Assembly: GCF_035917995.1 (NCBI RefSeq)
Contig: NZ_CP109131.1
Location: forward strand, 7,626,001-7,690,000
Reading direction: 5' to 3'
Source: Streptosporangium sp. NBC_01755
GTDB lineage: Bacteria; Actinomycetota; Actinomycetes; Streptosporangiales; Streptosporangiaceae
DNA length: 64,000 nucleotides
The notes beneath the pieces are model-generated. The model did not search any database and was not told where the DNA came from. It saw nothing but the letters and a program-made list of their open reading frames with translations. The translations under genes were made by a program, and so were the position numbers. Numbering within the stretch: the first letter of the stretch is position 1; each line of letters opens with the position of its first letter. Positions 9,361 to 17,287 of the stretch are shown piece by piece.

Positions 9361-12300
9361 ATGTTCTCCGAGGAGCAGTTGGAGCAACTGCGTTCGTTCC
9401 CGGAGATCAGCAGCGATGAGTTGATCCGATATTTCACGCCGACGTCGGCTGACGTGGCGTTCGTCGACCCCGGTCGTGGGCGGCGCTCGGTGGATCAGCT
9501 GGGCATGCTGGTCCAGCTGTGTACGCTGCCGTGGCTGGGATTCGTGCCCGACGATGTGGCCTCGGCGCCGCCGGCGGCCGTGGCCCGGGTCGCGCAGCGG
9601 CTGGGCGTACCACCGGCGGCGCTGCGACTGTACGGGCACCGGGCCCAGACCCGCTCGGACCACCTGGCGCAGGTCGCCAGGTACCTGGAGTGGAAGAGCG
9701 CTCCCGCAGAGGGCCAGGCGATGAAGGAGCTGGAGCAGTTCCTGCTGGATCGGGCGATGGAACACGACTCGCCGACGCTGCTGTTCAACCTGGCGCGCGA
9801 GTATCTGATGGCGGCCAAAGTGATCCGGCCCGGCGCCCTGGTCTTGGCCAAGATGGTCGGCACGGCCCGCAAGGGCGCCGCCGATCTGACCTCGCAGCTG
9901 GTAGGGCACCTGCTGACGCAGGAGGTCCGCGCCGACCTGGAGCGGATGCTGGTGGTGGATGCGGGGCTGGGGATGACCCGGCTGGAGTGGCTGGTCACCC
10001 CGGCCCGGGACGCCTCGGCGACGTCGGTGAAGAGCGCGATCGACAAGTTGGCCTGGCTGCGCGCGATCGACGCCCACCAGATGGATGTGTCGGTATTGCC
10101 GAACGAGCGCCGCCGGTTCCTGGCCCAGGTCGCACGCCGCTCGACCAACCAGGGGCTGGAGCGGCGCAAGGAGCGTAAGTCCCCGATCCTGCTGGCGTTC
10201 GTGGCCCAGGCCGCGGTCGACCAGCTCGATGAGGTGGTGGCCCTGTTCGACCAGGCGGTCTCAGCGCGGGAGTCGCGGGCCAAATCCAAGACCGACGAGG
10301 CGCTCATCGAGCGGGCCAAGCGGGGCGAGGTCCAACAACTGCTGATGGAGGAGATCCTTCCGGTGCTGGCCGACCCGTTGGTTGCCGACGACGAGGTCGG
10401 TGGCCTGCTACGTGAGCGGATCGGCATGCAGAGGCTGCGGGAGATCATCTCTGATGTGTGGAAGCCGCTGCCCCGGGACCACGGGCGGCTGTCGGAGCTG
10501 GAGTCCTCCTACACCTACCTGCGTCAGTTCACCCCGAACGTGCTGGCCGCGATCGATTTTCAGGGCGGGCCGGGCACGGGCGAGCTGATGGAGGCGGTGG
10601 CCATCTTGAAGGAGATGAACCGGCTCGGCGGCCGTAAGGTGCCCGCGAGGGCGCCGACCGCGTTCGTGCCGGCCCGGTACGCCGACTACCTGGCCAAGGC
10701 CCGCAGGTCTGGGGAGGACACCGCCTACCGCCACTTCTGGGAACTGTGTGTGATCTTGTGTCTGCGGGACGGGTTGCGCAGCGGGGATGTGTTCGTGCCG
10801 GGTTCGCGCCGCTACGCCGACCCTGCCACCTACCTGTACACGCCCGAGCAGTGAGCGCCCCGGCAGGGCGAGTACTGCCGTCTGGTGGGCAAGGCGTCGA
10901 ACGCGGCCCAGGCGCTGGAGCAGGGCAAGGAGGAACTGCACGCGGCGCTGGCGGAGCTGGAGCAGACGCTGGCCGGCGCCGCATCGGATGAGACCGGGAC
11001 GGTCCGCCTCGATGAGGAGGCCCACCTGGTGGTGGCGCCGCTGTCGGCCGAGGACGCCCCGGCCGAGGCCAAGGCGCTGAAGGAGGAGCTGGCCGCGATG
11101 CTGCCGTTCGCGCCGATCGCCTCGCTGCTGATCGAGCTGGACGCTCGCACGCATTTCCTGGACTGTTTCACCCACGCGGGTGGGCGCAAGCTGAGCACGT
11201 CGGCCGAGACCAAGCGCAATATCTTGGCCGTGCTCATCGCGATGGCCACCAACCTGGGCCTGGCGCGCATGTCGGAGGCCTGCGGGGTGTCCTATGACGT
11301 GCTGGCCTGGACGATGGAGTGGTACATCCGGGAGGAGACGCTGCGCGAGGCCAACACGGTCATCGTCGACCACCACTACCAGCTGGAGCTGGCCAAGGTG
11401 TTCGGCGGCGGCACCATGAGCTCCTCCGACGGTCAGCGGTTCCCTGTGCGGGGCAAGAGCCTGAGCGCCCGCACGATGGTGATTCACGGCGGGCAGGTGC
11501 TTTCGACCTACACCCACGTCTCGGATCAGTGGTCCACCTACGGCACGAAGATCATCGTGCCGACGGCGCGGGAGGCGCACTTCGTCCTGGACGACTTCCT
11601 GGGCAATGCCACCGATCTGCCGATCGTCGAGCACGCGACCGACAGTCACGGAGCCACATTGATCAACTTCGCGTTGTTCGACCTGGTCGGCAAAGCGCTC
11701 ACCCCGCGGATGCGGGACCTGACCCGGGTCACCCTGGTCCGTGACGACACCCCGACCGAGATCGCCAAGCGCTACCCGCACGCCGGGCCGCTGCTGGGCG
11801 CGTGCTGAAATGAGGATCTGGTGGCCGACTGCTGGCCGGACCTGCTGCGGATGGCCGGCTCGTTGAAGTACGGCCAGGCCACCGCCTCGCTGATCGTCGG
11901 CAAGTGGTCGGCCGCCTCCCGGCAGAACACCCTGGCGGCCGCGCTGAAGGAGTGGGGCATGCTACGCAGGACCGTCCACCTGGCCAAATACCTCTCAGAC
12001 CCGGCCTTCAGAAGGAAGATCTCCCGCCAGCTGAACAAGGGCGAGAGCCTGCACGCTCTGCGCCGGGACCTGCATTACGCCCAGCAGGGCACGATCACTC
12101 GCCCGCATCTGGAGCAGCAGACCGAGCAGGCGTGGTGCTTGACCCTGCTGACCAACTCGGTGGTCGCCTGGACAACGGAATATTATTCCAGAGCGGTGCT
12201 GGAGCTGCGCTCCCAGGGCCGAGAGGTGCCGGATGGGATTTTGTCGCATATCTCGCCCGGCCACAGCGACAACATCAACTTCTTCGGCGTCATCAACGTC

Positions 12301-12411
12301 GACGTCGAGGCGGAACTGGCTAAGCTCGACACCAGCGGCTGGCGGCCGCTGCGGCCCGCGCAACTAAGTGCAGCGGCTGGTCCCTGCACCGGCTACGCCA
12401 CAGCGCGCTGA
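9361..12411 (+). pseudogene. tnpA: Tn3-family transposase TnpA with two in-frame stops
   Basis: One reading frame encodes a near-complete Tn3 transposase of about 1000 residues, from MFSEEQLEQLRSF through a DUF4158-like N-terminal region to the DDE core. Core features include VDHHYQLELAKVFGG, SSDGQRFPVRGKS, EHATDSHG and the C-terminal NFFGVINVDVEAEL. TGA codons interrupt it at 10852-10854 (after YLYTPEQ) and 11806-11808 (after GPLLGAC). At both positions relatives would have Trp, so each is most simply a TGG-to-TGA change. Three separate open segments result. The last ~14 residues run out of the homology into the recombinase remnant. An upstream start at 9280 is possible but less family-like. 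Confidence 0.9.
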
Positions 12412-12569
12412 CCCACGAGGCCGAAGACGGCACCAACACCCCGACCCTGCTCGCCCGCTCCCGGCACGCCTCGGTCCGCTCCCTGGAGCGCTACGCCCGC
12501 CCCGGCGTCGACGCCGTCGCCGACCACGTGGCCAGCCGCGACCCGGCCGCTCGCCGTCGGATCCGGTAA
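12369..12569 (+). pseudogene. Tyrosine recombinase, C-terminal remnant
   Basis: A 66-codon open stretch begins directly after the transposase homology and encodes the end of a phage-type integrase: SLHRLRHSALTHEAEDG (box II HxxRH), SRHASVRSLERYARPG (third-box His and nucleophilic Tyr) and a basic tail ending RRRIR. The catalytic Arg of box I and everything before it are missing, and there is no start codon. It is probably the remnant of a resolution module once paired with this Tn3 transposase. Confidence 0.75.
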
Positions 12570-12816
12570 GCCGATCGGCTGCCGCGAGTGCCCTTGACCG
12601 GTCGCCGGTCAGCCACACCCCACGGCGGATTTCCGGCGTACCTTGGCCAGCCCCATCCGGGTTGCCCTTCGGACACTTACAGCGCCTCTGACCTGCGCCT
12701 TGCCCTTTTGACGCTTGTTTTCCTGCCCCCTGCGCCGTACCCGAACTGAGGATCGTCGCTCACGGCTCACACCATAAGCGGATCGAGACCTTAGTCATAG
12801 GGGTCCGGGGTCGCAG

Positions 12817-12866
12817 CAGGTCAGAGGCTACTTCGTTGGAAATTTCTTCATTACTACCGGGACCCC
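12817..12866 (-). repeat. Tn3 right inverted repeat (50 bp)
   Basis: Exact inverted copy of 9205-9254. On the minus strand its first bases are translated as the new C-terminus (GVPVVMKKFPTK) of the interrupted DUF2064 gene. Confidence 0.95.
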
Positions 12867-13697
12867 CTCCTCCGACGTACGGCCGGGCGCGGGCCGGGTT
12901 CCTCGGGTCGCTCCCGTCCCGAGCGCGGCGAGAGCGGCGGCGAAGCGGGACGAGGGCGCCTCGGCCGCCACCGCCGCGGCGTCGCCCGCGGTGTCCACGT
13001 CCCGCAACAGGGGCAGCATCCCCACCGACAGACCCGCCGCGCGCAGCCGCGACAGCTGGGCGGCGCCCGTCGTGGGCTGCGACATCGGCACACCGAGCAG
13101 GAGCGCGGGGTCGGGCCGGCGCAGGCCGAGCAGCCAGAACCCGCCGTCGGCGGCGGGGCCGAACACGGCGTCGCGGGTGGCCAGCGCGGCCAGCGCGCCG
13201 GCCAGGAGCGCCGGGGTGACCTGCGGGGTGTCCATGCCGATCAGGACCACGGGCAGCGGATGAGCCCGGTAGGCGTCCTCGAAGGCGGCGGTGAGCCGCT
13301 GGTCCAGCCCGATGCCCCGCTGCGGCAGGACGGCGAAGCCCGGCGGCAGCCAGGGGCCGGTGCCGCCGCGCAGCGCCAGCACCCGGTGGCGCGCCGGGGC
13401 GCGGGCCACCGTGCCCAGGGTGTCGGCCAGCGCTGCGGTGGCCAGAAGCGCGGCCTCCTCGGGGCTGAACGGCGGGGTGAGTCTGGTCTTGACCCGCCCG
13501 GCCACCGGTTCCTTGGCGATGACGACGATCTGACCGTCACACTCGTGACCGGCCCGCTCCCTACCCGCCCGGCCGTCCTTCCCCGCGCGGGCCGCGTCAC
13601 GCCGCCCGCCGTCGCGGGCGGGTACGGTCTGCTGTGCCGCGTTCCGGTCGTCACGAGCGTGTGCGCCCCGCCGCGACGCGCTCGGGTCGCCGGTCAT
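12828..13697 (-). CDS. DUF2064 / TIGR04282-type glycosyltransferase-like protein, 3' end replaced by Tn3
   Basis: The ATG at 13697 overlaps the GT2 stop codon (ATGA). After a polar extension of about 60 residues, the GT-A-like core starts with IVVIAKEPVAGRVKTRL, the signature of the family that NCBI names arsenosugar-type TIGR04282. VVLIGMDTPQVTP and FGPAADGGFWLLGL follow. The transposon has replaced the last nine residues: the frame now ends in 12 residues encoded by the Tn3 inverted repeat (stop 12828). The deleted tail can be reconstructed as ...SEERLARQVSS from 9173-9204. The core is intact, so the protein may still work. It probably acts on a nucleotide-activated sugar with the GT2 partner. 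Confidence 0.85.
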   Translation of the reverse strand: MTGDPSASRRGAHARDDRNAAQQTVPARDGGRRDAARAGKDGRAGRERAGHECDGQIVVIAKEPVAGRVKTRLTPPFSPEEAALLATAALADTLGTVARAPARHRVLALRGGTGPWLPPGFAVLPQRGIGLDQRLTAAFEDAYRAHPLPVVLIGMDTPQVTPALLAGALAALATRDAVFGPAADGGFWLLGLRRPDPALLLGVPMSQPTTGAAQLSRLRAAGLSVGMLPLLRDVDTAGDAAAVAAEAPSSRFAAALAALGTGATRGTRPAPGRTSEEGVPVVMKKFPTK

Positions 13698-14359
13698 CGT
13701 GTACCGCCCGGTTCGCCCAGGACCTTGCGCATGTCGCCGACCGCGCGCAGCGTGCCGCGTACGGTGCCGGTGACCTTGGACCGTCCGGCGCGGGGCAGGT
13801 AGTCCACCCCGGTCTCGGCGATCCGCCAGCCCCGGTCGGCCGCCCGCAGCACCATCTCCAGCGGGTAGCCGAAGCGCCGGTCGGCCAGGTTCAGGGCCAG
13901 GAGGTCCGCGCGGCGGCAGGCACGCATCGGGCCGATGTCGCGCAGCCTCGTGCCGGTACGGCTGGCCAGCCGCCGGCCGAGGAAGGCGTTGCCCAGCCGC
14001 GCGTGCAGCGGCCAGGCCGCTCCCGGCACGGGGACCCGCCTGCCGAGCATCAGGTCGGCGTGACCCGAGACGACCGGCCCGGTCACCCGGGGGAGCTGGC
14101 CCGGGTCCAGAGACGCGTCGGCGTCCATGAAGCACACCACCTCGCCGGTCGAGGCGAGCAGTCCCGCGTGGCAGGCGGCGCCGAACCCGCGCCGGGGCTC
14201 GCTCACCACCAGCGCCCCCAGCTCGGCCGCGACATGCGCCGATCCGTCCGTGGAACCGTTGTCCACCACGATCGGCCGGTAACCGTCCGGCATGCGTTCC
14301 AGCACCCACGGCAGGGCCGTCTCCTCGTCCAGGCACGGGAGCACCACATCGATCTCCAT
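13694..14359 (-). CDS. GT2 family glycosyltransferase
   Basis: This 221-residue GT-A glycosyltransferase shows IDVVLPCLDEE at the N-terminus, the nucleotide-binding IVVDNGSTDGS, the metal-binding FMDADASLD (DxD) and the acceptor-loop GDMRK end. It lacks membrane helices, as in short dolichol-phosphate-mannose-synthase-like members. The ATG at 14359 lies seven bases from a TAGCGT -10-like box with an upstream TTGACA, so a leaderless transcript is plausible; an in-frame upstream start at 14392 would fall inside the repeat. It is translationally coupled to DUF2064. The pair probably transfers a sugar to a carrier or metabolite. Confidence 0.85.
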   Translation of the reverse strand: MEIDVVLPCLDEETALPWVLERMPDGYRPIVVDNGSTDGSAHVAAELGALVVSEPRRGFGAACHAGLLASTGEVVCFMDADASLDPGQLPRVTGPVVSGHADLMLGRRVPVPGAAWPLHARLGNAFLGRRLASRTGTRLRDIGPMRACRRADLLALNLADRRFGYPLEMVLRAADRGWRIAETGVDYLPRAGRSKVTGTVRGTLRAVGDMRKVLGEPGGTR

Positions 14360-14513
14360 GCTTGAGACGCTAAGGTCGGCAGGGCTTGTCAACCCTTACG
14401 GAGTGGTGACGTGTCGCGGGAAAATACCAGCTCATCGCTTGAGACGCTAAGGTCGGCAGGGCTTGTCAACCCTTACGGAGTGGTGACGTGTCGCGGGAAA
14501 ATACCAGCTCATC
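14360..14513. repeat. Perfect 77-bp tandem duplication carrying a promoter
   Basis: Copy 1 is 14360-14436 and copy 2 is 14437-14513, with no differences. Each copy contains, on the minus strand, TTGACA (14392-14387 in copy 1) and TAGCGT (14372-14367), though the 14-base spacer is short. The array fills the gap between the divergent GT2 and membrane-protein genes, so it doubles the control region. Confidence 0.9.
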
Positions 14514-14527
14514 CCTAATGTAGGAGG

Positions 14528-15889
14528 GTGATCAAACACTTCCGGCGGGGGGTCAGGGGCCTGCGTGCGGCGTGGGCGGGTGCCGTTCCCGGTGGCCGCC
14601 GGAGCGGGCCGGCGCTCGCGGTCTGGGCCTCGCTCGTCGTCGCGGCGTTCGCCGCCGGGGCCGTCCTGCACGCGCTGGGCATGCTGCCCATCGACCACCT
14701 GCCGCCCCTGCACGGGCACTTCCGCACGCCGTCGGTCTCGCTTCTGCCGCCCCTGCTCCTCGGCGTCCTCGCGGTCGCCGTGCTGCCCGCCCTGACCGCA
14801 CGGCTTCGCTTCGGCGCGGCCCTGCTCGTCGCGTACGGCACCACCCTGGCCTGGACGGTGCTGCTGGCCGTCTCCGGCGAGGGACTGGCCCACCCGTTCA
14901 CCAGCCGGTACGAGTACCTGGCCGTGCTGCCCGCCGTCGGGGACGACCCGCTGGGCTGGCTGGCCTCCTTCACCGAGCGGCTTCCCAGCTATCCCACCCA
15001 TGTGCGGGGGCACCCGCCGCTGCCCGTGCTGGTGCTGTGGGCCCTGGCCAGGGTGGGGCTGCCCGGCCCGTTCTGGGCGGCGGTGCTGGTCGTGGTGGTC
15101 GGCTGCTCGGCGGTCGTGGCCGTAGTGCTCACCGTACGACGGCTCGCGGGAGAGGAAACGGCCCGGCGCGTGCTGCCGTATCTCGCCCTGAGCCCAGTCG
15201 CGGTCTGGATCGCCACGAGCATGGACGCCCTCTTCGCGGGTGTGGGCGCCTGGGGGGTGGCACTGCTGGTGTCCGGGAGCGCCCGGGGCGGGGCTCGCGT
15301 TCTCCCGGGGGTGGCGGCGGGAGTGCTGCTGGGGGCCCTGCCGTACCTCAGCTACGGCCTCGTGCCCTACCTGCTGATCCCGGTGGTCGCCGCCGCCGTC
15401 GCGCGGATCTCCCGCGCGACCGCGGTCGCCTGCCTGGCGGGGGCGGCGGCGGTCACGGCGGTCTTCGCCGCGGGCGGCTTCCTGTGGCCGTCGGGAGTGC
15501 TCGCCACCCACGCGGAGTGGGCCGCCGACCCCGGCGCGGCCCGGCCCTACCTCTACTTCCTGATCGCCAATCTGGCCGTACTGGCCCTGCTGGCCGGCCC
15601 GGCGACCGCCGCGGGCCTGGCGCGGATGACGCCCGGTGGCGTGCGCGCCCTGGTCGCGGCGGCGCTCGTGGCCGTGCTCGCGCTCGACGTCAGCGGGGTG
15701 ACCAGGGGAGAGGTCGAGCGCATCTGGGTTCCCTACGCCACCTGGATCGTCCTGGCCGCCGCCTGGTCGCCGAGGTCGCCGAGGTCGCAGGAATCGCCGA
15801 AGTCACAGGGGGCACCGGGCCGCCGGTGGCTCGCCGTCCAGGTCCTGACCGGACTCCTGCTGCAGGGCCTCGTCATCTCCCCGTGGTGA
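14528..15889 (+). CDS. GT-C-like polytopic membrane protein
   Basis: The 453-residue protein has about ten to twelve predicted membrane helices. An extracytoplasmic-looking loop after the second or third helix contains RLPSYPTHVRGHPPLPVLVLW, which resembles the loop of GT39/GT87-type lipid-linked glycosyltransferases. No catalytic Asp motif is clear enough to assign a donor. The GTG at 14528 directly abuts AGGAGG, which is unusually close, so the true start may be slightly downstream. The tail contains an SPRSPRSQESPKSQ repeat. It is divergent from GT2 and probably uses a sugar that GT2 or DUF2064 supplies; that is inference. Confidence 0.65.
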   Translation: MIKHFRRGVRGLRAAWAGAVPGGRRSGPALAVWASLVVAAFAAGAVLHALGMLPIDHLPPLHGHFRTPSVSLLPPLLLGVLAVAVLPALTARLRFGAALLVAYGTTLAWTVLLAVSGEGLAHPFTSRYEYLAVLPAVGDDPLGWLASFTERLPSYPTHVRGHPPLPVLVLWALARVGLPGPFWAAVLVVVVGCSAVVAVVLTVRRLAGEETARRVLPYLALSPVAVWIATSMDALFAGVGAWGVALLVSGSARGGARVLPGVAAGVLLGALPYLSYGLVPYLLIPVVAAAVARISRATAVACLAGAAAVTAVFAAGGFLWPSGVLATHAEWAADPGAARPYLYFLIANLAVLALLAGPATAAGLARMTPGGVRALVAAALVAVLALDVSGVTRGEVERIWVPYATWIVLAAAWSPRSPRSQESPKSQGAPGRRWLAVQVLTGLLLQGLVISPW

Positions 15890-16224
15890 TCCACCGGACT
15901 CGCGTGCCGGTACCCGCCGTGACGGCCCGGTGAGCTCGCAAGCGCCCGGGACGGGTCATGACCACCCAGGGTCGGAACATGGACCCGGCATACGCGATGT
16001 CTTCGACCCCGACCTACCCGCGATCGACTTCACCGCGCCTTGACCGAGACGGCGTAGACGGCCAGCAGGCCGGAGGCGAGCGCTTGGGATCGTGGTGAGG
16101 CGTTTCGGGCGGTAGTCCGAGGCTGGACCATGGGGCACGGCGCTCTCGCCGATCTTGACGCTCGTTGACAGGTCCCTACAGGTGCGCCGGGAAGTCTGCT
16201 CGGTTCTCGAGTCTCGGGCTGGGG
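15890..16224. other. Gap between membrane protein and MarR regulator
   Basis: No complete gene is visible. A short plus-strand piece near 15956-16041 could be the end of a decayed gene (…DVFDPDLPAIDF), but it has no start and no recognised family. Confidence 0.4.
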
Positions 16225-16683
16225 TCAGCCGGTCTGCCGGTGCCAGCGGTGCAGCAGGGCGGGGAGCTCGCCGAGCAGGAATTCGTAGAAGGCGTGCATC
16301 TGGGCCAGGCGCTGATGGGCGGGATCGTCCTCATCGGTGGCGGCGATTCCGGCGGCCGCGGCCTGGAGCATGGCCTGGATGACGGTGTTCTGGCTGGTGA
16401 ACAAGGTGGCCCAGGCGTCGTCGCGGAGCCGGTAGTGCTCGCGGCGGTTCCCGGGGGCGGGCAGGCGTTCGATCAGCCCGACCGTCAGCAGGGATTTGAC
16501 CGCGCCGGAGACCGAGCCCGCGCTGACCTCCAGCCGGCCGGCGATCCCGCCGGCGGTGACACTGTCCTGGTCGGTGAACAGGAAGATCGCCAGGGTGCGC
16601 GCGGCCATGCGCTGCAGCCCGCCCTCGGTCAGTGTCAGGGCCAGTCGTTCCGCCGCCTGCCACTGCTCATACCGGTCGTCCAC
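16225..16683 (-). CDS. MarR/GbsR-type winged-helix transcriptional regulator
   Basis: The 152-residue protein has a MarR-like winged helix (AGGIAGRLEVSAGSVSGAVKSL recognition region, then the wing IERLPAPGNRREHYRL) between N- and C-terminal helices used for dimerisation. The start is the GTG at 16683, with AAGGAGG eight bases upstream. It diverges from the hydrolase-reductase-monooxygenase genes. A 16-base perfect palindrome in the shared promoter region (16730-16745) is the obvious binding site, so it probably represses that operon and possibly itself until an aromatic or lipophilic ligand binds. Confidence 0.85.
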   Translation of the reverse strand: MDDRYEQWQAAERLALTLTEGGLQRMAARTLAIFLFTDQDSVTAGGIAGRLEVSAGSVSGAVKSLLTVGLIERLPAPGNRREHYRLRDDAWATLFTSQNTVIQAMLQAAAAGIAATDEDDPAHQRLAQMHAFYEFLLGELPALLHRWHRQTG

Positions 16684-16729
16684 GTGCTCGCCTCCTTGAG
16701 GAGAACCAGGATACCGAACAACCCGACTC

Positions 16730-16758
16730 TTCAGAAATTTCTGAAAATTCGGTATATT
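16730..16758 (+). promoter_or_regulatory. Promoter and operator of the hydrolase-monooxygenase operon
   Basis: TTCAGAAATTTCTGAA (16730-16745) is a perfect palindrome. Its first six bases can serve as -35 (TTCAGA), with TATATT at 16753-16758 as -10 after 17 bases. A second, wider inverted pair, ATACCGAA (16711-16718) and TTCGGTAT (16748-16755), surrounds it. Regulator binding would block RNA polymerase. Confidence 0.6.
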
Positions 16759-16764
16759 CCTTAT

Positions 16765-16813
16765 ATCGGGCTCTCGCGAGAGGTCCGATGGTGTGCCGGG
16801 AAGCCTGGTCGGC
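16765..16813 (+). ncRNA. Candidate structured 5' leader (motif copy 1)
   Basis: An outer helix ATCGG/CCGAT encloses the hairpin CTCTCGCGAGAG. Immediately after comes GGTGTGCCGGGAAGCCTGGT CGGC (16790-16813), which can fold as CCGGG-AAG-CCTGG with one G-U pair. It lies in the untranslated leader between the promoter and the ATG at 16855. A close copy occurs at 19539-19562. I cannot assign it to a known riboswitch class. Confidence 0.45.
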
Positions 16814-16854
16814 GATGTGACCTCCCATCAGCCTCGACAGGAAGTTGGCCAGCC

Positions 16855-17287
16855 ATGACCCTGCTCAGCCGTATGTACGGCGTGCGCCCCGCCCCACGTC
16901 ACCGGGTGCGTGTCCGGCGGAATGTGAAGACCCCCGCCTCCGACGGTGTGCGGCTGCCGGCCACGCGCCACTACCCGGCAGGCCAGCGGCGGCCGATCGC
17001 TCAATGTGGGCGACGGCGTCGTCCGGCTGCAAGAACCCGGCGTCACCCGGGCGGGCGATGTCCGGGGGGCCGACATGGCCCTGTGGCCGATAGCTCACCG
17101 CTTCCGGCGCGGCCACCGTATCCGGCCGCAGGTCTCCAGCGGCGCCCACCCGCGCTTCGGCCGCAACCCCGGCACCGGCGAACCAATCGCGGCCGGGCGC
17201 GGCCCGCGCGCCTCGGAACGCGAGACCTTCCATAACCACCAGCACCCGTCAGCCCTCCGGCTGCCCCTCACTCCAGGAGCATCGTGA
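16855..17287 (+). pseudogene. CocE/NonD-type hydrolase with large internal deletion
   Basis: The first ~45 codons from the ATG at 16855 read MTLLSRMYGVRPAPRHRVRV and then a KTPASDGVRLPATRHY segment typical of X-Pro dipeptidyl-peptidase/CocE hydrolases. Shortly afterwards, in another frame, the sequence becomes the C-terminal beta-domain (ADMALWPIAHRFRRGHRIRP, then SSGAHPRFGRNPGTGEP), ending at 17287. The catalytic alpha/beta domain of several hundred residues is missing. Its stop overlaps the start of the next gene by four bases, so the operon order was hydrolase-reductase-monooxygenase. Confidence 0.75.

Larger units (their letters stand above)
9205..12866. mobile_element. Tn3-family transposon, complete ends, inactive transposase
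   Basis: The ends are perfect 50-base inverted repeats at 9205-9254 and 12817-12866, starting GGGGTCCCGGTAGTAATGAA. Both sides carry the same five bases, CTCCT (9200-9204 and 12867-12871), a normal Tn3-type target duplication. Inside are a transposase broken by two stop codons and the 3' remnant of a tyrosine recombinase. The element landed in the last codons of the DUF2064 gene, within a pair of converging genes. The perfect ends suggest fairly recent arrival or mobilisation in trans. Confidence 0.95.

Noticed and set aside
7612-10077. A minus-strand open frame of 821 codons across the membrane genes and Tn3
   Set aside because: It runs opposite to well-supported genes, crosses the transposon boundary, is rich in Arg/Gly/Gln/Pro typical of antisense high-GC frames, and has no domain.
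10852-11808. Recoding of UGA as Trp in this genome
   Set aside because: Many intact genes here end in TGA at the expected family C-terminus, so UGA is a normal stop codon.
14360-14513. The 77-bp repeat as a small CRISPR array
   Set aside because: There are only two directly abutting identical copies, no spacers, and no cas genes nearby.
14447-15511. Minus-strand open frame of 354 codons inside the GT-C-like gene
   Set aside because: Antisense artefact of GC-rich coding sequence: composition is His/Arg/Gly/Gln-rich and there is no start signal or family.
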